Shown: one piece after another, positions 13,328-22,180 of the stretch
How positions within the stretch are numbered: the stretch's first letter is position 1
How the letters are laid out: every line of letters begins with the position of its first letter
Source of the DNA: Candidatus Rokubacteria bacterium 13_1_40CM_68_15
Lineage (GTDB): Bacteria > Methylomirabilota > Methylomirabilia > Rokubacteriales > CSP1-6
NCBI GenBank assembly: GCA_001917585.1
Contig: MNEG01000011.1
Location: 1 to 32,694, forward strand
Reading direction: 5' to 3'
DNA: 32,694 nt
Notes under the pieces: model-generated
Told to the model about the DNA's origin: nothing
The model's database searches: none
The model's input: only the letters and a program-made list of their open reading frames with translations
Translations under genes and position numbers: made by a program

Positions 13328-15919
13328 TCACACGCCCTCCGGCTTTCGAACACGGATGGATTCAACGCCAGCCTGCCACTTCGCGAGCAGATTCAGCGCC
13401 TCCATCGGAGTGAGGTGCGCGAGATCCAGGTGGGCCAGCTCGGTCAGCATCGGGTCGGGGGGCGCCGTCGCGAAGAGGCCGAGCTGCTCGGCGTCGCGCG
13501 CGTCGGCCGTCCGCTCACCGGCCGCTTCGAGCTCTGACAGCAGCGCCTTGGCTCGCGCGATGACCGGCTCGGGCAAGCCGGCGAGTCGCGCGACCTGGAT
13601 GCCGTAGCTCCGGTCGGTGCCGCCCGGCCTCACCTTGTGCAGGAAGATGATCTGATCGTTCCACTCGCGCACGGCGACGTGGAAGTTTCGGACGGCCGCC
13701 AGCCGATTCGCCAGCTCGGTCAGCTCGTGGAAGTGCGTCGCGAAGAGCACCTTGCATCCGGAGCGCTCGTGCAGCGCCTCGACGACGGACCACGCGATCG
13801 CGAGGCCGTCGAACGTCGAGGTGCCGCGCCCGACCTCGTCGAGGAGGACGAGGCTCCGCGCCGTGACGTTGTTGAGGATGGTCGCCGTCTCCACCATTTC
13901 GACGAGGAACGTGCTCTGGCCACGTCCGAGGTTGTCCTGGGCGCCGACACGCGTGAACAGCCGATCGACGAGGCCCAGGCGCGCCTCGCGCGCCGGCACG
14001 AAGGCGCCCATCTGGGCGAGGATGACCAGATGCCCGGTCTGGCGCAGATAGACGGACTTCCCCGACATGTTGGGCCCGGTGAGAATGACGACGCGTGCGT
14101 CGGCATCGAGCGCCAGGTCGTTGGGCGTGACGGGTTCCGTCGAGCGAGCCTCCAGGACGGGATGGCGGCCGTCCACGATCTCGATTCGATCGCTGGCGTC
14201 GACGACGGGCCGCACGTGGCCGCGCAGGTGCGCGACCTCGGCGAGGGCGAGCAGCACGTCGAGCCGCGCCAGCGCGCGCGCCGTCACGAGCAGCGGCCCG
14301 GCCTCGGCGGCGACGCGACGCCGGACGTCCTCGAACAGCTCGTACTCGAGCCGCCGGCGGCGTTCCTCGGCGCCGAGCACCTTGGTCTCGTACTCCTTCA
14401 GCTCCGGCGTGACGTACCGCTCGGCGCCCGTGAGGGTCTGGCGTCTGACGTATTCAGCAGGAACGTGGGCGGCCTGCGCATGGCTGACCTCGATGCCGTA
14501 GCCGAAGACGCGATTGAAGCGGACCCGGAGCGACGACAGGCCGGTGCGCGTGCGCTCGCGCTCCTCCAGCCCGGCGATCCACTCACGCGCCTGGCGCGAG
14601 TCCTCGACCAGCGCCGTGAGCGCATCGCTCCACCCGTCGCGGATGAGCCCGCCCTCGTGCAGGACGAGCGGCGGCTCGTCTACCAGCGCCTGCTGGAGCA
14701 GCGTGAGGAGCGCGTCGAGCGGGGCGATCTCGTCGCGGGCGACCGCAAGCAGCAGCGCAGTGGTGTCGCCGAGACGCGTACGGATCTCCGCGAGTGGCCC
14801 AAGGCACACGCGCAGGCCGACCAGATCGCGGGCGTGAGCGACACCGAGCGTGGCGCGGCTCGTCAGTCGCTCGAGGTCGCCCACGTGCTTGAGCAGCCCA
14901 CGCAGCTGGGCGCGCGCGGCCGGGGCCTCGATCAGCGCCTGGACGGCGTCCTGGCGGGCGGCGATGGCGTCGAGGTCGAGCAGCGGGCGCAGCAGCCACT
15001 GCCGCAGCAGACGAGCGCCCATGGGGGTCGTCGTCTCGTCGAGGACCCCGAAGAGTGTCATCCGTGGATCGCCGTCACGCGTGTCGATCAGCTCGAGCGT
15101 CTGCACGGCGGTGGGATCGAGCGTCATCGCCTCGCCGCTGGCCAGCCGCGCAAGCCGCGTGAGATGGCCGAGCGCCTCGCCCTGGGTCGCGCGGACGTAG
15201 GCGAGCGCAGCGCCGGCGGCCTGGAGACCAACGGTCATGTCGCCGACGCCGAACGGCGCGAGCGTCGCCACGCCGAAGTGAGTGCAGAGGTCACCCACGG
15301 CGCGACGAAGGGCGAACGCGGCCGGGTCCCAGAAGGTCAGGGTCGCTCCCGTCGCCTGAAGTCGGCCCAGGAGATGGCCGGCCTCGCGCGCCGTCTCGGG
15401 CATGACGATCTCGCTCGGCCGTCTCATCAGCGCCGCCGCCAGCACGGTATCCGCGTCGCCGGCGTCCTCGCCCGCCCAGAAATCGCCGGTGGACACGTCG
15501 AGCAGCGCGACGCCGGTGCCCTCGCGCGCGCGGACCACGGCCAGGAGGAAGTTGTTGGCAGAGCCCGCGAGGAACGCGGTGTCGGTGATCGTTCCCGGCG
15601 TGATGAGTCGCACGACGTCGCGCTTGAGGAGCTTCTTGCCCTTTCCGGGCGCCTCCAGCTGCTCGCACAGGGCGATCTTCTGCCCGGCGCGAATCAGCCG
15701 CGCGATGTAGGTCTCGGCGGCGTGATGAGGGATTCCCGCCATCGGCGAGCCCTGCCGCGACGTGAGCGTGATCTGCAGCAGCCGCGCGCCCAGCTCGGCG
15801 TCCTCGAGGAACAACTCATAGAAATCACCGAGGCGGAAGAGCAGCAGGTAGTCCGGGTAGCGCTGCTTGAGCTCCCGGTACTGGCGCATCATCGGCGTGA
15901 CCGCCGACGGATCAGCCAC
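13328..15919 (-). CDS. mutS: DNA mismatch repair protein MutS
   Basis: This encodes 863 residues, the normal length. The N-terminal mismatch-binding domain has LLFRLGDFYELF with the Phe-x-Glu that wedges into mismatches, then GIPHHAAETY. The core has the clamp and lever region. The ATPase domain has TGPNMSGKSVYLRQTG near residue 612, LDEVGRGTSTFDG and FATHFHEL. The GTG start at 15919 overlaps the upstream HIT gene by eight bases (GTGGCTGA). It works with mutL, the next gene downstream. Confidence 0.97.
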   Translation of the reverse strand: MADPSAVTPMMRQYRELKQRYPDYLLLFRLGDFYELFLEDAELGARLLQITLTSRQGSPMAGIPHHAAETYIARLIRAGQKIALCEQLEAPGKGKKLLKRDVVRLITPGTITDTAFLAGSANNFLLAVVRAREGTGVALLDVSTGDFWAGEDAGDADTVLAAALMRRPSEIVMPETAREAGHLLGRLQATGATLTFWDPAAFALRRAVGDLCTHFGVATLAPFGVGDMTVGLQAAGAALAYVRATQGEALGHLTRLARLASGEAMTLDPTAVQTLELIDTRDGDPRMTLFGVLDETTTPMGARLLRQWLLRPLLDLDAIAARQDAVQALIEAPAARAQLRGLLKHVGDLERLTSRATLGVAHARDLVGLRVCLGPLAEIRTRLGDTTALLLAVARDEIAPLDALLTLLQQALVDEPPLVLHEGGLIRDGWSDALTALVEDSRQAREWIAGLEERERTRTGLSSLRVRFNRVFGYGIEVSHAQAAHVPAEYVRRQTLTGAERYVTPELKEYETKVLGAEERRRRLEYELFEDVRRRVAAEAGPLLVTARALARLDVLLALAEVAHLRGHVRPVVDASDRIEIVDGRHPVLEARSTEPVTPNDLALDADARVVILTGPNMSGKSVYLRQTGHLVILAQMGAFVPAREARLGLVDRLFTRVGAQDNLGRGQSTFLVEMVETATILNNVTARSLVLLDEVGRGTSTFDGLAIAWSVVEALHERSGCKVLFATHFHELTELANRLAAVRNFHVAVREWNDQIIFLHKVRPGGTDRSYGIQVARLAGLPEPVIARAKALLSELEAAGERTADARDAEQLGLFATAPPDPMLTELAHLDLAHLTPMEALNLLAKWQAGVESIRVRKPEGV

Positions 15920-16394
15920 CCAGGCGTCCTTTGAGACGGGTGTACGTCGCGTCGAGCGCCTCGGGCAGCACGCGCGACTCGCCCAGCGTCGTCATGAAGT
16001 TGGTATCGCCGTTCCAGCGCGGCACTACGTGGACGTGCAGGTGCCCCTCGATGCCGGCGCCGGCCACTCGCCCCTGGTTCACGCCGATGTTGAATCCCTC
16101 GGCCCGGTATTCGTCGGTCAGGGCGGCCGTCGCCCGCCCGGCCAGGGCCATCGCGTCCGCCAGCTCCTCGGCGGCGGCCTCGGTCAGAGCGCCTACGTGG
16201 CGGTTGATCACTGCCATGAGATGGCCGGGAGTATATGGATAGGCGTTGAGGATCAGAAACGCGCGGGAGCTGCGCTGGAGGATGAAGTACTTGGCGTCGT
16301 CACCGGCAGCCAGCGCGTGGCAGAAGATACACCCGACCGCGGCGCTGGACCCTCCCACGTAAGTCATGCGCCACGGCGCCCAGAGGCGATTCAC
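15912..16394 (-). CDS. HIT-family nucleotide hydrolase/phosphorylase-like protein
   Basis: This encodes 160 residues from GTG at 16394, giving the opening VNRLWAPWRMTYV seen in the Ap4A-phosphorylase-like HIT branch. CIFC and HALAAGDD follow, then PYTPGHLMAVINRHV. The histidine triad GHLHVHVVPRW is at about residues 115-125, with the central His as nucleophile. Such proteins hydrolyse or phosphorolyse dinucleoside polyphosphates or related nucleotides; the exact substrate cannot be told. It is 16 bases after ihfB and overlaps mutS. Confidence 0.88.
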   Translation of the reverse strand: MNRLWAPWRMTYVGGSSAAVGCIFCHALAAGDDAKYFILQRSSRAFLILNAYPYTPGHLMAVINRHVGALTEAAAEELADAMALAGRATAALTDEYRAEGFNIGVNQGRVAGAGIEGHLHVHVVPRWNGDTNFMTTLGESRVLPEALDATYTRLKGRLGG

Positions 16395-16410
16395 GCCGCC
16401 GGGCCGTGCC

Positions 16411-16686
16411 TCACGTGTTGACGAGTTCCCTGAGGCGCTTGCCGACCTTGAAGAACGGCACCCGCTTCTCGGGCACGTCGACGGCGCTGCCGGTCTTCGG
16501 GTTACGTCCCTTGCGCGAGTTCCGGTAGCGGATCCGGAAGCTGCCGAAGCCACGAAGCTCGACCTTGTCGCCCTTGGCCAACGCGTCAGTAATGTTGTCG
16601 AAGATCGTGTTGACGATGGTCTCGGTCTCTTTTTTCGTCAGGTTGGAGAGCTTGGAGACCTCGTCGATCAGCTCGGCTTTTGTCAT
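16411..16686 (-). CDS. ihfB: Integration host factor beta-type / HU-family protein
   Basis: This encodes 91 residues of the HU/IHF fold: MTKAELIDEVSKLSNLTKKE, VELRGFGSFRIRYRNSRKG, RNPKTGSAVDVPEKRVPFFK. The VPEKRVPFFK ending and the position after cmk and rpsA match ihfB of Proteobacteria, where the order is aroA-cmk-rpsA-ihfB. It would pair with the protein encoded at 3805-4089. It has its own probable promoter in the 80-base gap after sppA, so it may be made at higher level than its neighbours. Confidence 0.87.
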   Translation of the reverse strand: MTKAELIDEVSKLSNLTKKETETIVNTIFDNITDALAKGDKVELRGFGSFRIRYRNSRKGRNPKTGSAVDVPEKRVPFFKVGKRLRELVNT

Positions 16687-16705
16687 CTCGCACTCCCGTG
16701 TCCCG

Positions 16706-16735
16706 AACCTAGCACGCAGATTTCGAGAATGTCAA
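16706..16735 (-). promoter_or_regulatory. Probable sigma-70-type promoter of ihfB
   Basis: On the minus strand a perfect TTGACA (16730-16735) is followed after 18 bases by a weak TAGGTT -10 (16706-16711). The ihfB ATG lies 20 bases beyond. This is one of the few gaps in the minus-strand block and has a locally lower G+C content. Confidence 0.55.
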
Positions 16736-16766
16736 CTCTAATAAGGGGTTAGGCCGCGCCCGCCTC

Positions 16767-17663
16767 TCAATCCATGAGGTAGAGCGGTGTCTTGAACATT
16801 GGCAAGGCCGGCCCGAGCGTCGCCCGGGCGATCCCGAGCTGACTGCGGAGCAGATCAAAGATCGAGATTCGCCGGCGTGGCGGAATCACCTTCGGTGGGA
16901 CGCGGATCCCAGCGAGTTGAGCCGCGCCGTTGACGGCATCTTCGAGGCCGCCGATCTCGTCGATCATCTGGAGCGCCTTGGCCTGCGTTCCCGAGAAGAT
17001 GCGGCCGTCAGCGAACTGCGTGACCTGCGCGCGATCGAGCTTGCGGCCCTCGGCGACGGCGCCGATGAACTGTGCGTGCACGTCGTCGAGCAGGGCCTGG
17101 AGCACGCGACGCTCTTCGGGCGTCATCGGCCTCCCTGGGTTGCCGACATCCTTGAAGTGGCCGGCCTTCACCACCACGTAATCGACGCCGACTTTCTTCA
17201 TGAGCTGCTCGAAGTTGGCCATCTGCATGATCACGCCGATGGAGCCGGTCAGCGTGCCGGGATTGGCGTAGATCCGGTCGGCCGCCACCGCGACGTAGTA
17301 GCCGCCGGAAGCGGCCACCGCCCCGAGCGAGGCCACGACGGGCTTGCCGCCCTGGCGCAGGCGTCGGAGCGCGTCGTGGAGCTCCTGGGATGGCCCGACG
17401 ACGCCCCCCGGACTGTTGATGCGGATCACCACGGCTCGCACCTGGGGATTGTCGCGATAGCCCTTGAGATCCTTGATGAGGTCGTCAACGTCGAGGATGA
17501 CCCCCTCGAGCTCGACGATCGCCACCCGCGGACCGAAGTAGCTGCCGGCGGCGGCTCCGTCGCTGCTCCTCGTGAGCACGCCGCCCGTGACGGCCAGGAA
17601 GAGGCCCACCACGACGAGCCAGATCACGAGCGTCACGGCGACGATGGTGAGGCGACGCGCCAC
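16767..17663 (-). CDS. sppA: Signal peptide peptidase SppA (S49 family)
   Basis: This encodes 298 residues, the short bacterial form with one protease domain. An N-terminal transmembrane helix (about residues 5-30) anchors it in the inner membrane. The catalytic Ser is in GAVAASGGYY (Ser119) and the general-base Lys in AGHFKDVGNPGRPMT (Lys171), the S49 Ser-Lys pair. It degrades signal peptides left in the membrane after secretion. It starts at GTG 17663, eight bases after rpsA. Confidence 0.92.
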   Translation of the reverse strand: MARRLTIVAVTLVIWLVVVGLFLAVTGGVLTRSSDGAAAGSYFGPRVAIVELEGVILDVDDLIKDLKGYRDNPQVRAVVIRINSPGGVVGPSQELHDALRRLRQGGKPVVASLGAVAASGGYYVAVAADRIYANPGTLTGSIGVIMQMANFEQLMKKVGVDYVVVKAGHFKDVGNPGRPMTPEERRVLQALLDDVHAQFIGAVAEGRKLDRAQVTQFADGRIFSGTQAKALQMIDEIGGLEDAVNGAAQLAGIRVPPKVIPPRRRISIFDLLRSQLGIARATLGPALPMFKTPLYLMD

Positions 17664-17671
17664 GCTACCGG

Positions 17672-19384
17672 CTATTCCTCGTCGTCGTAGTCATAGTCGT
17701 CCCGGCGTTTCTTCTTCCCCCTCCCCCGGCCCGGGGCGCCGCGGTCGTCGGGCTGGGTCAAGTCCACGGCGTGAGCCAACTCCTTGAGGGACAGGCCGAT
17801 GCGCCGCTCGTTGGGATCGACGCGGATCACCAGGAGCGTCAGCTCGTCGCCGACGTTGACGACCTCGGCCGGGCTGCCGATCGGCCGGTTCGACATCTGC
17901 GAGATATGGAGCAGGCCGTCCACGCCGGGCTCGAGCTCCACGAAGGCGCCGAAGTCGGTGAGGCGCACGATCTTGCCGGTGACGCGCGATCCCATCGGGA
18001 AGCGCTGGGCGACCGTCGACCACGGGTCGGGCTGGATCTGCTTCAGCCCCAACGAGATTCTCTTGTTGTCGCGGTCGATGTTCAGGATCTGCGTTTCGAC
18101 TTCCTGGCCCTTCTTCAGGACTTCCGAAGGGTGCCCGACGCTGCGCGTCCACGACATGTCCGAGATGTGTAGCAGGCCGTCCACTCCCGGCTCCAGCTCG
18201 ATGAACGCGCCGAAGTCGGTCAGGTTGCGCACCCGGCCGCTCACGCGGTTGCCGGGCTGATAGCGCTCCTCGATCGTCGTCCACGGATCGGCTTCGACCT
18301 GCTTCATGCCGAGCGAGATGCGCTTGGCGCCGCGGTTGACGTCGAGGACGACGACGTCCACCTCCTCGCCCACGTTGACGAGCTTGGATGGATGGCGGAC
18401 GCGCCGCGTCCAGGACATCTCCGACACGTGCACGAGCCCCTCCACGCCGGCCTCCAGCTCGATGAAGGCGCCGTAGTTGGTGAGGCTGACCACGCGCCCG
18501 CGCGCCTTGTGGCCGGCCGGGTACTTCTGCTCGACGTTCTCCCAGGGGTCGGACTGCTTCTGCTTGTAGCCGAGGGAAACGCGGCCGGTGTCGCGGTCGA
18601 AGTGCAGCACCACGACGTCGACCTGATCGCCGACCTGGAAGATCTCCGATGGGTGGCCGACGCGGCCCCAGCTCATGTCGGTGACGTGCAGCAGCCCGTC
18701 GATGCCCCCCAGGTCGATGAACGCCCCGTAGTCGGTGATGTTCTTCACCGTGCCCGTGAGCGTCATCCCCTCGTGGAGGACTTCCAGCGTGTGCTTCTTC
18801 TTCTCCTCGCGCTCCTCCTCGAGGACGGCCCGCCGCGACAGCACGACGTTGCCGCGCCGTCGGTTGAGCTTGATGACCTTGGAGCGCACATGCTGGCCCA
18901 CCAGCGAGGCAAGATTCTTCACTGGACGCAGATCGACCTGAGATCCGGGCAGAAACGCCTTGACCCCCACGTCCACCGCCAGGCCGCCCTTGACCACTTC
19001 GACGATGCGTCCCTCGACCGGCGTACCTTTGTCGTAGGCCTGGGTGATGGCGTCCCAGACGCGGATCTTGTCCGCCTTTTCCTTGGACAGGACGATCAGG
19101 CCTTCGGAATCCTCCTTCGCCTCGAGGTAGACATCGATGTCCTCCCCGACCTTGGGCAGGTTCCCGCGGAACTCCTCGATCGGGATCGCGCCCTCGCTCT
19201 TGTAGCCGACGTCCACCAGCACCTCGCCGGTGCCGATGTGGACGACTCGGCCGCGGACGACCTCGCCTTCCTCGAACTCGGCCATTCGCCCGGTCCCGTA
19301 CACATCCTCCATGCGCTCCTCGGCCGCCCAGGCTCCCTCCTTTCGTGGTTCGCCGAGGTTGTTGCGCCGTTCATGCTTCTCCAT
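17672..19384 (-). CDS. rpsA: 30S ribosomal protein S1
   Basis: This encodes 570 residues with six S1 RNA-binding repeats. Repeats 3-6 are the most alike (for example NITDYGAFIDLGGIDGLLHV and LTDFGAFIELEPGVDGLLHI), each followed by a D/EMSW-type turn, except the last. Repeats 1-2 are the ribosome-docking type. S1 holds mRNA on the 30S subunit during initiation. The ATG at 19384 has GGGAGGAG upstream and lies inside the plsC end (14-base overlap). The tail is unusual: a basic GRGRGKKKRR stretch and then an acidic, Tyr-rich end (DDYDYDDEE). Confidence 0.96.
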   Translation of the reverse strand: MEKHERRNNLGEPRKEGAWAAEERMEDVYGTGRMAEFEEGEVVRGRVVHIGTGEVLVDVGYKSEGAIPIEEFRGNLPKVGEDIDVYLEAKEDSEGLIVLSKEKADKIRVWDAITQAYDKGTPVEGRIVEVVKGGLAVDVGVKAFLPGSQVDLRPVKNLASLVGQHVRSKVIKLNRRRGNVVLSRRAVLEEEREEKKKHTLEVLHEGMTLTGTVKNITDYGAFIDLGGIDGLLHVTDMSWGRVGHPSEIFQVGDQVDVVVLHFDRDTGRVSLGYKQKQSDPWENVEQKYPAGHKARGRVVSLTNYGAFIELEAGVEGLVHVSEMSWTRRVRHPSKLVNVGEEVDVVVLDVNRGAKRISLGMKQVEADPWTTIEERYQPGNRVSGRVRNLTDFGAFIELEPGVDGLLHISDMSWTRSVGHPSEVLKKGQEVETQILNIDRDNKRISLGLKQIQPDPWSTVAQRFPMGSRVTGKIVRLTDFGAFVELEPGVDGLLHISQMSNRPIGSPAEVVNVGDELTLLVIRVDPNERRIGLSLKELAHAVDLTQPDDRGAPGRGRGKKKRRDDYDYDDEE

Positions 19385-20066
19385 GCTGCCCGCTCCTCCC
19401 GTAAATGTATTTGGACGAGGGTAATACGGCTCCTCCCGCACCTGCCTCGCCCACTTCCTGCGAACGTTCCTTCAGGCGCACGATCGCCGCCATCATCGCC
19501 TGGCTGGCGGCTTCATAGGCCTCCTTGCGGCTGCCCCCGCCCTGCTTGGCAAAGCTGATTGGCTCGCCGAACCACACCGTGACCCGGGCGGGGCGCGGGA
19601 GCCTGTGCCCCCGGGGCCAGGCCCGCCCGCTGCCGCTGATATATACAGGAACAACGGGCGCTCCGCTGAGAACCGCCAGCATACCCGCACCGGCCTTGCC
19701 TTGCCGCAATTCCCCTTCGGGCCCTCGCGTCCCTTCCGGGAAGACGAGGAGCGCACCGCCGTTTTCGAGGACACGCAGCGCCGTGCGCAGCGCCGCCGGA
19801 TCACCGCCCTCGCGGCGTACGGGCCGCGCGTTGAGCCGCCGGATCAACCCGCCGAACAGCGGGATCCGGAACAACTCCGCCTTGGCCATGAACGACACCG
19901 GCCGCGGCGCGGACCCGCCAACCAATGGCGGGTCGAGGAGGCTCGAGTGATTGGCGACGAGCAGCACCGATCCTGTGCGGGGCACGTGCTCGATGCCCCA
20001 GCCCCGGAGCCGGAAGAGCACCCGCATCACGACGACGGTGAGGAACTTCAGGACCGCGTACAGCAT
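19371..20066 (-). CDS. plsC: 1-acyl-sn-glycerol-3-phosphate acyltransferase (PlsC type)
   Basis: This encodes 231 residues. A hydrophobic N-terminus (YAVLKFLTVVVMRVLF) associates it with the membrane. The acyltransferase signature NHSSLLDPP (H40-x4-D45) and the second motif FPEGTRGPEGEL are intact. It would make phosphatidic acid from lysophosphatidic acid. The ATG at 20066 overlaps the cmk end by 19 bases and its own end overlaps rpsA. A cmk-plsC-rpsA order is also known in other phyla. The last 25 residues are Gly/Ala-rich and probably disordered. Confidence 0.9.
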   Translation of the reverse strand: MLYAVLKFLTVVVMRVLFRLRGWGIEHVPRTGSVLLVANHSSLLDPPLVGGSAPRPVSFMAKAELFRIPLFGGLIRRLNARPVRREGGDPAALRTALRVLENGGALLVFPEGTRGPEGELRQGKAGAGMLAVLSGAPVVPVYISGSGRAWPRGHRLPRPARVTVWFGEPISFAKQGGGSRKEAYEAASQAMMAAIVRLKERSQEVGEAGAGGAVLPSSKYIYGRSGQHGEA

Positions 20067-20722
20067 CGCTGTTCGATCTCCTGCATCATTCGGTTCACGA
20101 CCTGTTCGGCCGTCAGGCCCGTCGTGTCGATCGCGACGGCGTCGTCGGCCTTGCGCAGCGGCGCCAGCGCGCGCGTCTTGTCCTGCACATCGCGGGTGCG
20201 GATCTCTTCCAGCACCGCCGGCAAGGCCATCGTCACGCCGCGGGCGGCCAGCTCGGCCTGTCGCCGGCGCGCGCGCTCTTCGTCGCTGGCGTCGAGGTAG
20301 AACTTCACGTCGGCGCCGGGGCACACCACCGTTCCCGTGTCCCGTCCCTCCAGCACGACGCGGCCACCCGTCGCCATCCGGCGCTGCAGTGGCGTCACCT
20401 TCGCGCGAATCGGCGCCAGCATCGTCAGCCGCGACGTCAGCGCGCTGATGACCGGCGTCCGGATCTCACCACTGACGTCGCGCCCATTGATCAGCACGCG
20501 GTCATCGTCGAGCGTGACCTCGATGCTGTCCAGATGGCGGCGCAGCGCCGGGCCATCCTCCGCGGGCAAACCCGCCTGGGCCACGCTCCAAGCGAGCGCC
20601 CGGTACATCGCCCCGGTGTCGATCAGGCGATAGCCCAGGCGCTGGGCGAGCGCCATCGACACCGTGCTCTTGCCGGCGCCCGCGGGGCCATCGATCGCGA
20701 TGATCAACTTTTCCAGATTCAT
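20048..20722 (-). CDS. cmk: Cytidylate kinase
   Basis: This encodes 224 residues. It phosphorylates CMP and dCMP. The P-loop GPAGAGKST is at residues 12-20, followed by LIDTGAMYRALAW, the segment IRTPVISALTSRLTMLAPIR, and VLEGRDTGTVV with the lid residues DEERARRRQ. It is normal length. The ATG abuts a repeat unit in the aroA-cmk gap: the last bases before the start are GCGCGAGCCGA. Confidence 0.95.
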   Translation of the reverse strand: MNLEKLIIAIDGPAGAGKSTVSMALAQRLGYRLIDTGAMYRALAWSVAQAGLPAEDGPALRRHLDSIEVTLDDDRVLINGRDVSGEIRTPVISALTSRLTMLAPIRAKVTPLQRRMATGGRVVLEGRDTGTVVCPGADVKFYLDASDEERARRRQAELAARGVTMALPAVLEEIRTRDVQDKTRALAPLRKADDAVAIDTTGLTAEQVVNRMMQEIEQRCCTRS

Positions 20723-20845
20723 TCGGCTCGCGCTATTGTCGGGACCATTTCACCGCTCGCCTCGGCCGGCGGCCGGCCTGCGGCTCGCACTGCCCAAGCC
20801 ATTTCACTGCTCGCCTCATCCGTCGGACGGCTTCGGCTCGCACTA
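20723..20845. repeat. Tandem repeat cluster in the aroA-cmk gap
   Basis: Read on the minus strand, the gap consists of two full units and a partial third. Each starts (A/T)AGTGCGAGCCG or a variant, has an inner palindrome (CCGTCCGACGG in unit 1, CCGGCCGCCGG in unit 2), then GAGGCGAGC and GTGAAATGG. Unit spacing is 53 and about 57 bases. Unit 1 begins in the aroA stop codon (TAGTGCGAGC) and the partial unit ends at the cmk ATG. Unit 2 shares GTGCGAGCCGCAGG and CCGAGGCGAGC with the repeats at 30571-30875. Confidence 0.8.
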
Positions 20846-22180
20846 CTCGTCCACCTGGACACAGCATTGCCCCGCGAGGGCATTGAGCAGGTCGGCGAAC
20901 TGGGGAAAGGACGTGGCGATGCACTCGGTGTCGTCGATGATGGTCTCGCCCTCGGCCACGAGGCCGGCCACGGCCAGCGCCATCGCAATGCGGTGGTCGC
21001 CGCCGCTCGTCACGCTCGCACCGCGCAGCCGCGCCGGCCCGTCGATGACGAGCCCGTCGGGCCGCTCGCTCACGCGGACGCCCATGCGCCCCAGCTCGCG
21101 CGCCAGCGCTGCCAGCCGGTCGGATTCCTTCACCCTGAGCTCGGCCGCATCCTTTATTTCCGTGCGCCCCTCGGCCAGCGCCGCGGCCACCGCGAGCACC
21201 GGGACCTCGTCGATGAGTCGTGGAATCAGCGCGCCGCCGATGTCGCTCGCGCGCAAGGCACTGCTGCTCACCGTCACGTCGCCGCGCGGCTCGCCGGCCG
21301 CGGTCCCTCGCGGCCCCTCCGATGTCTCCCCACCGTGCCGCGCGATCTCCATTTCGACGCCCATGGTGCTGAGCACGTCGAGCACGCCCGTCCTGGTGGG
21401 ATTGAGCCCGACGCCCGCCACGGTCACGCGCGCGTCCTTCACGATGGCCGCCGCGATCAGCGGGAAGGCGGCGGACGAGATGTCGCCGGGAACCATCACC
21501 TGCGCCGCCGACAGCGGCCCCGGCGTGAGCGTCGTCGTGAGACCGCGCCGCTCGATGCGCGCGCCGAACTGGCGCAACATCACCTCGGAGTGATCGCGCG
21601 AGGCCGCCGGCTCCGTCACCGACACGGGCGCGTCGGCGTGGAGCCCGGCGAGCAGCACCGCGGACTTCACCTGCGCGGAAGCGACCGGGGACTCGTAGGC
21701 GAGCGCCTTGAGCTGCGCCAGTCCGTGGACGCCCAGAGGCAGCCGGCTCCCATCACCGCGGCCGACCACCGTCGCGCCCATGCGGACGAGCGGCTCGGCC
21801 ACGCGCTTCATCGGGCGCCGACGGAGCGACTCGTCGCCGGTGAGAAACGTCCAGAACGGCTGACCGGCGAGCACACCGAGGAGGAGCCGCGCTGTCGTGC
21901 CCGAGTTTCCGCAGTCGATCACGTCGACCGGCTCGCTGAAGCCCCGTCGGCCGACACCGGCCACACGGTACTCGCCCGGTCCCTTGCGGGTCACCTCGGC
22001 GCCCAGCGCTTCCACGGCCGCGATCGTGCGCAGGCAGTCCTCGGCCTCCAGGTAGCCGCGAATGTCAGTGGTGCCTTCCGCGAGTGCGCCCAGGAGCGCG
22101 GACCGATGCGAGATGGACTTGTCGCCCGGGACCTCGATGCGCCCGGAGAGGCGCGGGACGGACCGTACGCGCAGTCTCAC
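20843..22180 (-). CDS. aroA: 3-phosphoshikimate 1-carboxyvinyltransferase (EPSP synthase)
   Basis: This encodes 445 residues. It joins shikimate-3-phosphate and phosphoenolpyruvate on the way to chorismate. Motifs are PGDKSISHRSALL, CGNSGTTARLLLG, SAQVKSAVLLAGL, SRDHSEVMLRQFG, NPTRTGVLDVL and LRVKESDRL. The SAQVK, RDH and NPTR motifs place it nearer the CP4-like class II enzymes than to E. coli AroA. However, the residue after Asn-Ser in the GNSGT motif is Gly rather than the Ala of glyphosate-tolerant CP4. Its GTG start overlaps the tyrA stop as GTGA. The stop lies within a repeat unit. Confidence 0.96.
   Translation of the reverse strand: MRLRVRSVPRLSGRIEVPGDKSISHRSALLGALAEGTTDIRGYLEAEDCLRTIAAVEALGAEVTRKGPGEYRVAGVGRRGFSEPVDVIDCGNSGTTARLLLGVLAGQPFWTFLTGDESLRRRPMKRVAEPLVRMGATVVGRGDGSRLPLGVHGLAQLKALAYESPVASAQVKSAVLLAGLHADAPVSVTEPAASRDHSEVMLRQFGARIERRGLTTTLTPGPLSAAQVMVPGDISSAAFPLIAAAIVKDARVTVAGVGLNPTRTGVLDVLSTMGVEMEIARHGGETSEGPRGTAAGEPRGDVTVSSSALRASDIGGALIPRLIDEVPVLAVAAALAEGRTEIKDAAELRVKESDRLAALARELGRMGVRVSERPDGLVIDGPARLRGASVTSGGDHRIAMALAVAGLVAEGETIIDDTECIATSFPQFADLLNALAGQCCVQVDE

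Noticed and set aside
13637-15934. Very long plus-strand open frame of 765 codons opposite mutS
   Set aside because: It is antisense to mutS, Arg/Glu/Asp/Gly-rich, and contains no domain. It is a typical mirror frame of a G+C-rich gene.
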